A stretch of DNA of 64,000 nt, taken from positions 1 through 64,000 of the forward strand of contig JAJVIK010000016.1 in NCBI GenBank assembly GCA_022072055.1, in the 5' to 3' direction. Made by a program: the position numbers and the translations under genes. Shown here in pieces: positions 28,225-37,769 of the stretch (its first letter is position 1; the number at the start of each line of letters is the position of its first letter). The DNA comes from a bacterium (GTDB taxonomy: Bacteria; Hinthialibacterota; Hinthialibacteria; OLB16). Below the pieces are notes generated by a model, which was not told where the DNA came from, searched no databases, and saw nothing but the letters and a program-made list of their open reading frames with translations.

Positions 28225-30879
28225 TCACCCTTGTTGGGTGATTTCCCGGATCGAGCTCAGGAGCTCGTCTAGTTGGAATGGCTTTCGGAGGACCTTGTTG
28301 GCCCCGAACTGGATCGCCTGCTCGAGTTCCTCGTGAGTGGCCAAGCCGGTGATGATGAGGGTTGGGATGCCGGGGGTGGTTTCCTGCAACTCTTCCAGGA
28401 CCTCGAGTCCATCCTTCCGCGGCATGCGGATATCCATCACCAGGGCGTCGTAGTTGCGCGTGGACATCAGTTCGAGCGCCTCGACACCATCGATGGCCTG
28501 ATCGATGACATACCCGGCGCTGAGCAAATAATCCCGAATCAAGTCGGAAAGCTGCGCTTCGTCATCCACCAGCAGCAGGCGCTTCTTGGTCGGTTTGCGA
28601 GCCGCGAGAGCCTCCTTGAGCCGAGTGGGAGAGGGCTGCTCCTCGCCTTGGCCGGAGGGGAGTTGGATGAAAAAGGCGGTTCCCTTCCCCAGGTGGCTGG
28701 AGACGCGGATATTGCCGCCGTGGGTTTCGATGATCCGCTGTGAAACAGCCAATCCGAGACCGGTCCCTTCCCCTTCGCGCTTGGTGGTGAAGAAGGGGTC
28801 GAAGATCTTCTGAAGGTCGGCGGAGGGAATTCCGGGGCCGGTGTCCTCCACCTGAATTCCGATCATTCCGGAGGTGTCGATCCGCGCCGCGCGGAGGGTC
28901 ACCTTGCCTTCGCCGCCCATCGCCTGGATCGCGTTGACCACAAGGTTGACCAGCACCTGTTCGACTTGCTTGGCGTCAACCCGCAAGGTGGGGAGATCTT
29001 CGGGAATATCCACCTCAAACAAGGTCCGCGCCTTGGGGAGACGGTGCCTGGCCATCTGCAGGGTGTTCTCGATCAGCGGCGCGAGTTCCACATCGGTGAC
29101 CGAGGGATGCGTGGGCCGGGCAAAGCCCATCAAGTCGCGGATGATTTTCGAGATGCGCTCGGATTGCTCGACGATGTCGTTCAGGGTTTTTAGGCGCTTG
29201 GGCTCCTTTTCATCCATGAGGAGCAGTTGCGCCTTGCCGGAGATCACCGCGAGGGGGTTGTTGATCTCATGCGCGGCGCCCGCCGCGAGCCTTCCAACCG
29301 AGGCCAGGCGCTCGATGTGGAAGAGTTGGCGCAACGCCTCGGATTCGCGCCGCGCGGCTTGCAGGGCGGCCTCCGCCTCGCGTCGGAGGTCGTGGTAGAG
29401 ACGCGCCCGGTCTTGGAGGGTGGCCGCCGCCTCAATGGCGGATTCAAGGGAGGCGCGCGTCTCCGAATCGACTACTTTCGAGTTCGAGGTGTCGACAAAA
29501 CACTCCCCGCGATAGTTCCCGCCGAGCTCCAGGGGGATCGCCATCAGTTGGCCCGATCCGAGGACCTGGAGCACCTCCTCGCGCAAATTGACCCGCTGAC
29601 CATCCGACAGCACGGTGTCCCCGAGCAGGTCGAGGAACACCTTGCGGCCGCCATTCTTGGTGATCGCTCCCACCTCCGCGCCCTCGAAGGACTGGTAGAA
29701 GGTCCGGGGGCGCTGCATCCCCTTGCGGAAGATCACCCCCTCTATGGTCGAAAGAATCGGATCATGGGTGAGGATGACCATCCAGGGGAGCTCGAACCGT
29801 TCGCGGATCAGATCCAGGGCGTGGGCGAGCAGGTCGACCTCCAGTTCCTCCTGAACCGGGAGTCTTGCGATCTCGGAGAGGGTCCTGAGGATGTCCCCGG
29901 TGCGCATGCTGGCGGCGAGTTCCCGTTGGCCCGTGAGTCCGGTCCTGGAAAGGCTCCGGTTGGCCTCCTCCAGCGCCTTGAGATACACCTGCACGGTGGG
30001 GATGGGGAGCTCCAGTTGCTCGCCGAGGGCCTGAACTCGAATCAGGAGTTCGCCCGTGAAGGAATCCAGCTCGTCGCCGGCCAGCCCGAACCTGTCCGAC
30101 AACCAGTGATCGTCATGACCGAAGGCGCGGTTGCCGGCTTCGCCGATCCGCGCCCGGCGTGCGACATGATCGGCCAGATAAACGAGCTTGCCGATTTGTC
30201 CCGGAAGGATCGGCCCCGGCCCGGGGGGTTGGTGGTGCAGCCAGACCGCGTCCCGGAACAGCTCCGGGAAACCCCAACGCTCGGCGATCCACTTTCCGAC
30301 CTCGGTGTGAGTCACTGAAAGGGCGTCGGCCTCATATTCCACCAAGGCGCGATCTCCCGGGGCCGCTTGTCCCACCACCTGGACATATCGGTCGGGGTCG
30401 GTTGAAAGCAGTCCGATCTTTCCGATGTCATGGAGCAGTCCCGCGAGGAAGGCCTCCTCGGGGCTGGCCCAACCGAAGCGTACCGCGAGCATCTCCGCCG
30501 CGACCGCCACCGCCAGCGAATGGCGCCAGAATTCATCCACATCCAGCCGCTCCATCCACTCCGAGCGATGGTCGCTGAAGGATTGGAACACGGTGACCCC
30601 GAGGGTCACACAGCGCAGGGCGTTCATCCCCAGGAGCGCGGCGGCGTGATTGAGCGAGGTGACCTGTTTCTTGAGACCAAAGGTGGGAGAATTGGCGACC
30701 TGGATGACTTTGGCGGCCAGGCTCGGATCCCGCGAGAGAATATCGGTGATCGATCGGATCGAAAGGTCCGGCTCGTTCCAGCGCCGGATGAGCTCCACCG
30801 CCACCGCCGGAAGGGTTGGCAGGTTTTCCAGGGCGGCAATCCTGTGGTGCAGGCTCTCGGCCTGAAGCGAGCGTTTCAT
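28225..30879 (-). CDS. HDOD domain / sensor histidine kinase / receiver fusion protein
   Basis: N-term HDOD (LPTLPAVAVELIRRWNEPDLSIRSITDILSRDPSLAAKVIQVANSPTFGLKKQVTSLNHAAALLGMNALR), GAF-like middle, H-box AAGAAHEINNPLAVISGKAQLL, GEGTGLGLAVSQRII, C-term REC LLLVDDEAQLSDLI. Confidence 0.92.
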   Translation of the reverse strand: MKRSLQAESLHHRIAALENLPTLPAVAVELIRRWNEPDLSIRSITDILSRDPSLAAKVIQVANSPTFGLKKQVTSLNHAAALLGMNALRCVTLGVTVFQSFSDHRSEWMERLDVDEFWRHSLAVAVAAEMLAVRFGWASPEEAFLAGLLHDIGKIGLLSTDPDRYVQVVGQAAPGDRALVEYEADALSVTHTEVGKWIAERWGFPELFRDAVWLHHQPPGPGPILPGQIGKLVYLADHVARRARIGEAGNRAFGHDDHWLSDRFGLAGDELDSFTGELLIRVQALGEQLELPIPTVQVYLKALEEANRSLSRTGLTGQRELAASMRTGDILRTLSEIARLPVQEELEVDLLAHALDLIRERFELPWMVILTHDPILSTIEGVIFRKGMQRPRTFYQSFEGAEVGAITKNGGRKVFLDLLGDTVLSDGQRVNLREEVLQVLGSGQLMAIPLELGGNYRGECFVDTSNSKVVDSETRASLESAIEAAATLQDRARLYHDLRREAEAALQAARRESEALRQLFHIERLASVGRLAAGAAHEINNPLAVISGKAQLLLMDEKEPKRLKTLNDIVEQSERISKIIRDLMGFARPTHPSVTDVELAPLIENTLQMARHRLPKARTLFEVDIPEDLPTLRVDAKQVEQVLVNLVVNAIQAMGGEGKVTLRAARIDTSGMIGIQVEDTGPGIPSADLQKIFDPFFTTKREGEGTGLGLAVSQRIIETHGGNIRVSSHLGKGTAFFIQLPSGQGEEQPSPTRLKEALAARKPTKKRLLLVDDEAQLSDLIRDYLLSAGYVIDQAIDGVEALELMSTRNYDALVMDIRMPRKDGLEVLEELQETTPGIPTLIITGLATHEELEQAIQFGANKVLRKPFQLDELLSSIREITQQG

Positions 30880-30967
30880 TCCCTTGCAGGTGGGGCGGGC
30901 CCGACAAATCGATGGCGTTCAGGCAGGGGCCACTTCCTCCTGGGAGCTTATCGGCCGGAAACCCCCG

Positions 30968-30998
30968 ACCCTGAAGCGGGATCTCCGCGCTTCAGGGT
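30968..30998 (-). terminator. Strong hairpin overlapping the Rrf2 stop codon (terminator/attenuator candidate)
   Basis: Perfect 11-nt inverted repeat ACCCTGAAGCG-ggatctccg-CGCTTCAGGGT; the stop codon lies in one arm; no long T-run. Confidence 0.5.
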
Positions 30999-31444
30999 AG
31001 AACCTTGATCCCCATCGATTTCGGCGCCTTGTGGGTGGCGACCGCCGCGAGGTCGGAAATCCGGACACTTTCCAGGTATCGCTGGATCTCCCCGCGAAGC
31101 CCCAACCACCTGTCATGCAGCGGACACGGGTTCTTGTCCGAGCAGCTGGCCCACCCGATGGCGCATTCATCGAAAACATCCCGCGCGCCCAGGCACGCCA
31201 TCACCTCCCAAAGGGTGATGTTTTCTGGCTTTCTGATCAGCTTGTATCCCCCGCCCGGCCCGCGCAGAGGCTGCACCATTTTGCCTCGCGCCAAGTGGTT
31301 CATGACCTTCGAGAGATGGTGGCTGGAGATCTCCTCGACTTTCGCGATCTCCTGGACACTGACAATCTCCCTTTCCGGACGCGCGGCCAGATATGTCAGG
31401 GCACGAATTGCGTATTCCGTCGGCTTTCCATACAACAGCGCCAT
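30992..31444 (-). CDS. Rrf2-family transcriptional regulator with Cys cluster
   Basis: MALLYGKPTEYAIRALTYLAARPEREIVSVQEIAKVEEISSHHLSKVMNHLARGKMVQPLRGPGGGYKLIRKPENITLWEV; CAIGWASCSDKNPC. Confidence 0.93.
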   Translation of the reverse strand: MALLYGKPTEYAIRALTYLAARPEREIVSVQEIAKVEEISSHHLSKVMNHLARGKMVQPLRGPGGGYKLIRKPENITLWEVMACLGARDVFDECAIGWASCSDKNPCPLHDRWLGLRGEIQRYLESVRISDLAAVATHKAPKSMGIKVLP

Positions 31445-31906
31445 TGCTAAACCCCCATTTCCCAAGCAGTTTTGACCAAACCATTTAGCCTGATTCCGAG
31501 AGGGGAGTCAAGGACCATTTTGGTATTTAATTTCTTTCATCCCCCCCTCCAGACCCGGCTAAACGGTGCGGATCCCTTGATCGCTCCCCGGCAACCACCT
31601 CGGAGGGCCGAGTATTATCGACCAGTTGAACGAGAACTTTAGATCGCAATAGGCTCAAGATACTTGGGATAGATGACGATACATAAAGTTTTTTCTCGTT
31701 TCTGCTTGACTGGAACCCAACTCTATGGTTTCATTCATCTTGTTCGCGGTCATCTAAGACGCTGGCTCAAGTCAGTCATCAGGTGGCAGGCGACTCAAAG
31801 AGGGGCTTTCCCGAGGGGATTGAGGAAGCCCATCGGGGACTTGACGGGTGGCCGAGACCCGAAGGGTTCCCTGGCAACGTGAGAAATCGAGAGAGGGGGA
31901 ATTGCG

Positions 31907-32578
31907 ATGAGGAGAGGTTGGCTGTTGCTGGGGGGGATTGTCTTGGCCGTTCTGGCGCTCCCCGCCCACCAGGTTTTTGGCGAAGTTTACGAAGCTCCGT
32001 ATTACCTGAATCAGGGTCCGGTTGCCATGCAGGCATCTTACGGCCCGGGTTCGGGACCATGCGGTCCGGTCTGTGGCCCGGTCTGTGATCCGTGCTGCGG
32101 GAATTCGCCCGCGACCAAGCTCGGGCGCGGGGTCTCGAATGTCCTGACCGGATGGATGGAAGTTCCGAAACATGTGGTCACTGGGGTCTTCAACTGCAAT
32201 GTGACCCCGCTGGAAGGGCTCGGAGTCGGGTTTTTCCGGGGTTGGGGACGCGCCATCGAACGGACCGGAGTGGGGCTGTTCGAGGTTGTGACCTTCCCGC
32301 TGCCCGGGTATGACCCGCTGCTGTGTCCGGAGTATGTCAGCCTTGAGCCGGCGTGCATGAACTGGCGACGCGGCCAATATCAGGGCTGCTGGATGCCCGG
32401 CTGCGGCTGTTGCCCGCAGCCCTGTGACCCGTGCTGGGGAAATGTCGCCGCGCCCCGTCCGGTGGATAACCGGATGGCCATGGGGGGGAGTAGCCCTTCG
32501 GAGCCTCCCGCCGCCGGGACACCCTCGGGTGACCGTCGGCCAGGGCCGGTGATCTACCCCGACAAATATCTCGAATAA
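31907..32578 (+). CDS. TIGR04073-like (exosortase-system-associated) secreted protein
   Basis: Signal peptide; TKLGRGVSNVLTGWMEVPKHVVTGVFNCNVTPLEGLGVGFFRGWGRAIERTGVGLFEVVTFPLPG, recalled as matching TIGR04073; Cys-rich flanks. Confidence 0.6.
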   Translation: MRRGWLLLGGIVLAVLALPAHQVFGEVYEAPYYLNQGPVAMQASYGPGSGPCGPVCGPVCDPCCGNSPATKLGRGVSNVLTGWMEVPKHVVTGVFNCNVTPLEGLGVGFFRGWGRAIERTGVGLFEVVTFPLPGYDPLLCPEYVSLEPACMNWRRGQYQGCWMPGCGCCPQPCDPCWGNVAAPRPVDNRMAMGGSSPSEPPAAGTPSGDRRPGPVIYPDKYLE

Positions 32579-32695
32579 AGAGCCGGGCTCGAATGGTCCG
32601 GGCCGACTGGGAGCGCGCCCTCCGACTGCGCTCCCCGCTCGACACGGACCGCTACAGCCTCAAGGCAAACGCAACCAAGACCGTTTCATGCTCTC

Positions 32696-32729
32696 GCCCT
32701 CGGTTTGGCCACTGAGGGCATTTTTTTTT
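32696..32729 (+). terminator. Rho-independent terminator
   Basis: GCCCTCgGT-ttggcc-ACtGAGGGC stem followed by CA and T9. Confidence 0.8.
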
Positions 32730-32906
32730 GTTTCGGGAACCCTGCCGACTAAAGCCTCATTTGTATGTGGGCGCCGGAGGGTGCATCCCTGGGAAAGGTC
32801 GGGGAGAATTCGGGAAAATGAGTGGACACCTATATGTGTGGCGAATAGACTACGATTCACAGGGTGGAGTCTGCTGAACCGACTACTCGGAATAGGAGGG
32901 TCAGGG

Positions 32907-33986
32907 ATGGCGCGGCGGGTGAGAGACTTTGTTCTTGCGACGTTTCTGTTCCCGACCCTCACCCTCGTGCAAGCAGTCGAGGGCCAGGGGCTCACACAGA
33001 CGGACATGGACCGGCTTCGAGCCTTGGGACAGCAGATCCGAGAGAACCAAGCGAAAATTGTATCCTGGAAGGGGGAATTCGAGCTCAAGAGTTTCCCAGA
33101 TTCCCCTGAGTCCCCGGCAGCTTTCAATGACATCCTGCAAGGAGAAGCAGGTGCTCCTCGAGGGTTTGGTGGAATCCAGGAGGACCAAGCGGCTCTGAGG
33201 AGGACCTTGGTGAGCTTTGGCCGAGAGCGGCCTTATACGGTTCGTGGAAGGTGCGCCTTTGAAGCGGCGGGCAAAAAAGTCTCCTTGGTCGTTAGGGGAG
33301 ATAACATTCGCATTGAAGGCCTGGCAACTCGTCTATCCACCAATCCTTCACCAAGCTGGGCTCTGTTGTCTACGCAGCAAATCCAAATGAGTCGAACTGA
33401 CGTCGGGGATTTCCCTTCCCAGATTCGCATCCGCCCACGCAAGGAGGAGAACTTCCGGACTGAGGACCGACTGTACCTCTTGACCCCACGCACCCGCTTC
33501 GCCATCCGCGAAGTGACGACAGCCTCGCTGATCGAATCCTTCCTCTCCGATGCGGCGGCCCAACCCGTCTCGCCGAGCGCCACGTACACATTCACAAGCC
33601 AGGGAACGCTGTTGACGCTTCGGATGGAAGGATCGAATGGAGTCATGCGTGAGATCGTTTTGGACTCAGCCCAGGCGGGCAACCTTGCGCGCTACACCTG
33701 CGAAGGCGGGCTGTATGGGTTTGATGAGGAAGTCTCCTTCGAGTACCAGGAGATCTCGGGGTGCTTTGTGCCCTCGCATCGGCGTGGGGTTTCCACCATC
33801 GCCTTTCAACAAGGGATGACCCAAACACGCGAAGAAGAATTCCGGTTCACCTACGACAGTGTCAATCAACCGATTCCGCCCGATGTGTTTTCTGAAGCGT
33901 CTCTCGGCGCCCGAGAGGGGGACTGGGTCCGTGATGCGATCCAAGGTCTGGAGAGGCAATATATCCCACCCGCGAGCGACGATTAA
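32907..33986 (+). CDS. Secreted hypothetical protein
   Basis: RBS AGGAGGG at 32894-32900, ATG 32907, signal peptide MARRVRDFVLATFLFPTLTLVQAVEGQ. Confidence 0.7.
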   Translation: MARRVRDFVLATFLFPTLTLVQAVEGQGLTQTDMDRLRALGQQIRENQAKIVSWKGEFELKSFPDSPESPAAFNDILQGEAGAPRGFGGIQEDQAALRRTLVSFGRERPYTVRGRCAFEAAGKKVSLVVRGDNIRIEGLATRLSTNPSPSWALLSTQQIQMSRTDVGDFPSQIRIRPRKEENFRTEDRLYLLTPRTRFAIREVTTASLIESFLSDAAAQPVSPSATYTFTSQGTLLTLRMEGSNGVMREIVLDSAQAGNLARYTCEGGLYGFDEEVSFEYQEISGCFVPSHRRGVSTIAFQQGMTQTREEEFRFTYDSVNQPIPPDVFSEASLGAREGDWVRDAIQGLERQYIPPASDD

Positions 33987-33998
33987 CTGAAGCGAAGA

Positions 33999-35387
33999 TC
34001 AGTTGCCCTTCAAAAGCGCGAGCCAGTACAACAGGTCCGAAGCCTCGATATGGCCATCCCCGTTCGGCTGCTCGAACATCTCATTTCCTTGGTCCACGCT
34101 CTCCTGGAACTGCATCGCGAATTGGAACAGGAAGTGGTCCACCTGGTTCGGATCGACCGGAGTCCGAGTGGCGGTGGGCGAATGGGTTTCGGTTGCGGTG
34201 GGCTCGCCAAACTGAGTCTCAGTTAGCGTGCTGGTTTCGGTTGGAGACTCGGACTCGGTTGGAGACTCGGTTTCGGTTGACGTGCTCGTGGGAGTCGCGC
34301 TCTCTTGCGGGGATTCCGTGACTGTCGGGATTTCGGATACGGTTTCGGTGGGTGTCCCTGTGGGAGTCTCGGTCTCCGTGGAAGTGTTGCCCTGAGTCGG
34401 GGTTTCGCTCCTGGTGGGGGTTGTGGAGGCGGTCACGCTCGGCGAGGGGGTCCCGGAAGGCGAGGCGGTCTGGGATGCGGTGTGTGTGGCGCTCGGACTC
34501 GCGGTCGAAGTCGCGCTGGGTGTCCGGGTTTGGGTCGGCGCCAGGGTGTTTGTCGAGGTGCGGGAGGGAGTCGCGGTGAAAGAGTCGGTCGAGGTCGGCG
34601 AGGGGCTGGCGCTGGGACTCGCGGTCGGGGTCAGGGAAGAGGTTGGGGTCGGGGTCCGTGTCGCGGTAAAGGAAGGCGACGGTGAGGGTGTGGAGGTGAC
34701 CGTGGGGGTCGGAACGAGAAAGTCCGGGAGGTCTGTCCCGATCACCACGGTGTCCAGGTGACCCGGCGCGCTTTGAGAGGAGTCAATCCGAAGGCCATTG
34801 AGTTGGGTGACCGAGGAGTCCTTGAAACCAAAACCGGAGAAGGTCGGCTGGCCATCCATCCACAAGTCCCAGGTCTGAGTGGTGAAATCGAGACGGATCG
34901 TAAGGCGGTGGAATCCCGCGCCGAGAACGATGCCCGCCTGCGCCCATACTCCGCCACCCGCGCCATCTCCATCCAGGCCGACCAAGCCGTCCTGGGCGTG
35001 AAAAATGAAGAACGCGCTGGCGGGGGAGGCAATCGGGAGCGCGGGGTAATTGTCGCTCAGCGGGGGACTGTATCGACCGTCAACATAAAGGATGCTTTCT
35101 GTCGCGGTGACTGCTCGTTGGACGGCGGCGCCGGCGGCGATCTCCAACGACTGGTCTCCCGCAAAGCTCAGGGTATCCACAATCGCGGAGGCGCCGGTTC
35201 CCTCGGTCTCCCCCCAACCGTTGACACCCCCCGGGCCGAGCTCTCCGAGCGAAAAACCCTCGGACTGCTCGAAGTCGGTGGAGTAGATGTCGAGCGCGAA
35301 AGTGGGTATCCCGAGGCAGAGGGCAACGAGGCAAGATGCCACCCAACAGGCCAGCCTCCCCGTTCCTATCACCCGTGCCCCACTCAT
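33999..35387 (-). CDS. Secreted Thr/Ser/Pro-repeat protein with C-terminal dockerin-like motif
   Basis: Signal peptide MSGARVIGTGRLACWVASCLVALCLGIPTFA; long TPTxT linker; C-term PNGDGHIEASDLLYWLALLKGN. Confidence 0.8.
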   Translation of the reverse strand: MSGARVIGTGRLACWVASCLVALCLGIPTFALDIYSTDFEQSEGFSLGELGPGGVNGWGETEGTGASAIVDTLSFAGDQSLEIAAGAAVQRAVTATESILYVDGRYSPPLSDNYPALPIASPASAFFIFHAQDGLVGLDGDGAGGGVWAQAGIVLGAGFHRLTIRLDFTTQTWDLWMDGQPTFSGFGFKDSSVTQLNGLRIDSSQSAPGHLDTVVIGTDLPDFLVPTPTVTSTPSPSPSFTATRTPTPTSSLTPTASPSASPSPTSTDSFTATPSRTSTNTLAPTQTRTPSATSTASPSATHTASQTASPSGTPSPSVTASTTPTRSETPTQGNTSTETETPTGTPTETVSEIPTVTESPQESATPTSTSTETESPTESESPTETSTLTETQFGEPTATETHSPTATRTPVDPNQVDHFLFQFAMQFQESVDQGNEMFEQPNGDGHIEASDLLYWLALLKGN

Positions 35388-35448
35388 CAGAACCGAATTG
35401 TAGGCATAGGGACCGGAAACTGCCAAGCCGCATTTTCCGACTCGTCGC

Positions 35449-36333
35449 TCATATCCCATCCATCGCCTTCATCTTGCGCATCTCCGCCTCGACATATCGC
35501 CCGCGCAATGTGGGAAACATGGCCAGCCCGATCACAGTGAAGAGGAGTCCTGAGAGCGCGAGCGGGTACCAGACATGATAGGGCTGGGAGAGACCGAGGG
35601 CGATTAGGGTCGCGAGCAGCGAAAAGGCGCCCACGGCCACCATGCTGGCAAGCAGGGCAAAGGCGAACGGACGAGCTTGCCCTTTCGACGCCAGCCACCC
35701 GGCCAGTCCGCCAAGGATCCCATAGAATCCGCCGAGGATCCCGATCAACGCCCCCACATAGCCACCGCGGCGCTCGGTCCACCACTCGCCTGGAGTGGCC
35801 CGAACTTCCTCCATGTTCTCCAGTTCGATCAGATTGAGGGGACTCAGCCAGACTTTGCCGGGTCCTCTCAGGCAGAGATTCAAGGTGATCTTGGTGGGTC
35901 GCGGCGCATCCGCTGTGAGGGTGAAGGGAAGAGAGACCGGTCGCCAATCCGACTCTCCCTCCAGGAGCCCCATCGGACCGCTCGGTGAGAGGGTGCGTGT
36001 GAAGAACTCCCCTTGGCCGGGGATCTCATTCAAGGTCTCCAAGTAGCTCCCGGGCGCGACCCCGATATAGCGAACCTGCCCCACCAGGGCGTATTGGTCC
36101 TTGCGAATCCCTGGGTTCTCGATTCGAGTCAAGGTCAGAGTGGTGGGCGTGGACTCGGAGCTCTCCACAAAGAGCGCCTCGCCCCGCTCCCCATCGGTGA
36201 CCATCACCACCTCGCCCGCCAGGAGCTGTCCCGTGCTCTTAAGCTCGCTCCACTTCAGCTCCCGGAGAGTTTCCTCACCTGAGGCCGAACACACCCAAAG
36301 CAACCCGCTAAGAAAGAGAGAGACGGTTTTCAT
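35449..36333 (-). CDS. Hypothetical membrane protein downstream of DUF2089-like gene
   Basis: Signal peptide MKTVSLFLSGLLWVCSASG; C-terminal four-helix TM region; start overlaps the end of the upstream CDS. Confidence 0.75.
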   Translation of the reverse strand: MKTVSLFLSGLLWVCSASGEETLRELKWSELKSTGQLLAGEVVMVTDGERGEALFVESSESTPTTLTLTRIENPGIRKDQYALVGQVRYIGVAPGSYLETLNEIPGQGEFFTRTLSPSGPMGLLEGESDWRPVSLPFTLTADAPRPTKITLNLCLRGPGKVWLSPLNLIELENMEEVRATPGEWWTERRGGYVGALIGILGGFYGILGGLAGWLASKGQARPFAFALLASMVAVGAFSLLATLIALGLSQPYHVWYPLALSGLLFTVIGLAMFPTLRGRYVEAEMRKMKAMDGI

Positions 36334-36634
36334 GGTGATCCTCCCGTTCCTTCTGATAGGCCGCGAGAAGGGCTCGAGCCGTTTCCGAGTCGATCTTCCC
36401 TTCGGCGAAACGCATCCGCAGGACGCGCTCAAACTCACTGATGTTCCGGGCCCCTTCAAACGCCTTGATCTTTTCAATCAGGCGGTCCAGACGAAGCCGG
36501 ATGGTGGGATAGGAGACCCCGTAGAGCTGGGCCATTTCCTTGAGCGAGCCGGAGGCCAGCACAAAGCGCTTGATGAAACTCAGGTCCTCTTCCTCCAGCG
36601 AATCGATCCAGGTCCGCATGGTTGCTTGCTCCAA
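36308..36634 (-). CDS. DUF2089-like putative regulator
   Basis: WIDSLEEEDLSFIKRFVLASGSLKEMAQLYGVSYPTIRLRLDRLIEKI; HTH-like. Confidence 0.8.
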   Translation of the reverse strand: MEQATMRTWIDSLEEEDLSFIKRFVLASGSLKEMAQLYGVSYPTIRLRLDRLIEKIKAFEGARNISEFERVLRMRFAEGKIDSETARALLAAYQKEREDHHENRLSLS

Positions 36635-36670
36635 CGCTTATTGGCTTTAATAATCATAAAGCCTGAATGA

Positions 36671-36698
36671 ATTATACGATGAACAGAATGAAAGTCAA
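36671..36698 (-). promoter_or_regulatory. Sigma70-type promoter of the DUF2089-like operon
   Basis: Minus strand TTGACT - 16 nt - TATAAT. Confidence 0.65.
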
Positions 36699-36982
36699 GA
36701 TCAATTTCATTGACATTCCAACAGCCGAAAAGTGAGTACCTAGCGTGAGTTGCGCCAGAGTATCCGCGAATTCACGCCTGCGGCTGCCGAGCAGGGCTGA
36801 TCATTCCAGCTGGACCAGGTGGGCTAAGTGGCCCATGGAGAGCCTGTTTGGGGGGAGTGAATTTTCTGAACCAAAACACTCCCCATTCTGGTAGAGTGGA
36901 GACCCGGCTGCCACCGACCTTGCCCCCATCGGTTCAGGAGATTGAACCAAACCCATGCTGTCCCAATGGAGGGTATCCGCCC

Positions 36983-37660
36983 ATGTCCCGACCTTGCTTG
37001 TTGCCAAGTCGCTTACGCCAGAGTGGCTTTACCCTGATCGAACTCCTGATTGTCATCGCCATCATCCTGATCCTGATCGCGATTGCGCTCCCGAATTTTT
37101 TGGAGGCCCAGATCCGGGCGAAGGTGACACGGGTGAAAGCCGATCTCCGGACAGTCGCCACCGCGCTCGAAGCATACTTCGTCGATTTCACCACCTATCC
37201 CCCGGACTCCCGCGACGACTTCAATGGCGCGGAGGGTCTCAAGCAGTTGACCACACCCCTAAAGTATTTGCCGTCCCTGCCGTTCGATGTCTTCGTGGGT
37301 GACACGCCTTCGGTGGATGGGCGAGCCCCTTATTTCGCCTTGGCCTCGACTGGGCTGACCTTCACACAAATCAGGGGAGGACTCAGGCCGCAAGGAAACA
37401 TCCACGCTTTTGTGGTGAACAGCCACGGGCCGGACACGTTCGACTGGTTTCAGGACGAGAACCGGTGGCCGTTCAACGGCCCGGCGCACCCTTGTCCGAC
37501 ACCGACGAGCCTGCAATGTGGCACCACCTCTTACACACCCACCAATGGGACCCTTTCAACCGGGAACATCCACCATTTCGGAGGGGAGTGGAAAGCGGGT
37601 CACTGGTGCCTGGACAGCGTTCTGATCCGTGGGAGCGGATGGAACTTGCTTTCCCTATGA
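36983..37660 (+). CDS. Type II secretion/prepilin-like pseudopilin
   Basis: RQSGFTLIELLIVIAIILILIAIALPNFLEAQIRAKVTRVKADLRTVATALEAYFVDFTTYPPD, class III prepilin signal. Confidence 0.93.
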   Translation: MSRPCLLPSRLRQSGFTLIELLIVIAIILILIAIALPNFLEAQIRAKVTRVKADLRTVATALEAYFVDFTTYPPDSRDDFNGAEGLKQLTTPLKYLPSLPFDVFVGDTPSVDGRAPYFALASTGLTFTQIRGGLRPQGNIHAFVVNSHGPDTFDWFQDENRWPFNGPAHPCPTPTSLQCGTTSYTPTNGTLSTGNIHHFGGEWKAGHWCLDSVLIRGSGWNLLSL

Positions 37661-37769
37661 GGTTGGTGTCACAAATCGATTCATGCCACGTTTGCTGGTG
37701 GCGGAACCGCTAAGACAAAAGGTCGCGGTGTCCCCACTCAGGTCAACGGACTCGACCAGATCGGGGTAG

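Noticed and set aside
31560-31640. SAM-I riboswitch-like words (CCGGCAACC)
   Set aside because: The rest of the aptamer core (GAGGGA...GGCCC...GAA) is missing; single short motif only.
34305-34685. Gly/Arg-rich plus-strand ORF
   Set aside because: Antisense of the Thr/Pro repeat stalk; composition fully explained by the minus-strand repeats.
34150-34720. Possible tandem repeat array or CRISPR
   Set aside because: Repeats are imperfect, codon-phased Thr/Ser/Pro codons in a CDS with signal peptide and C-terminal domain; no constant spacer/repeat lengths.
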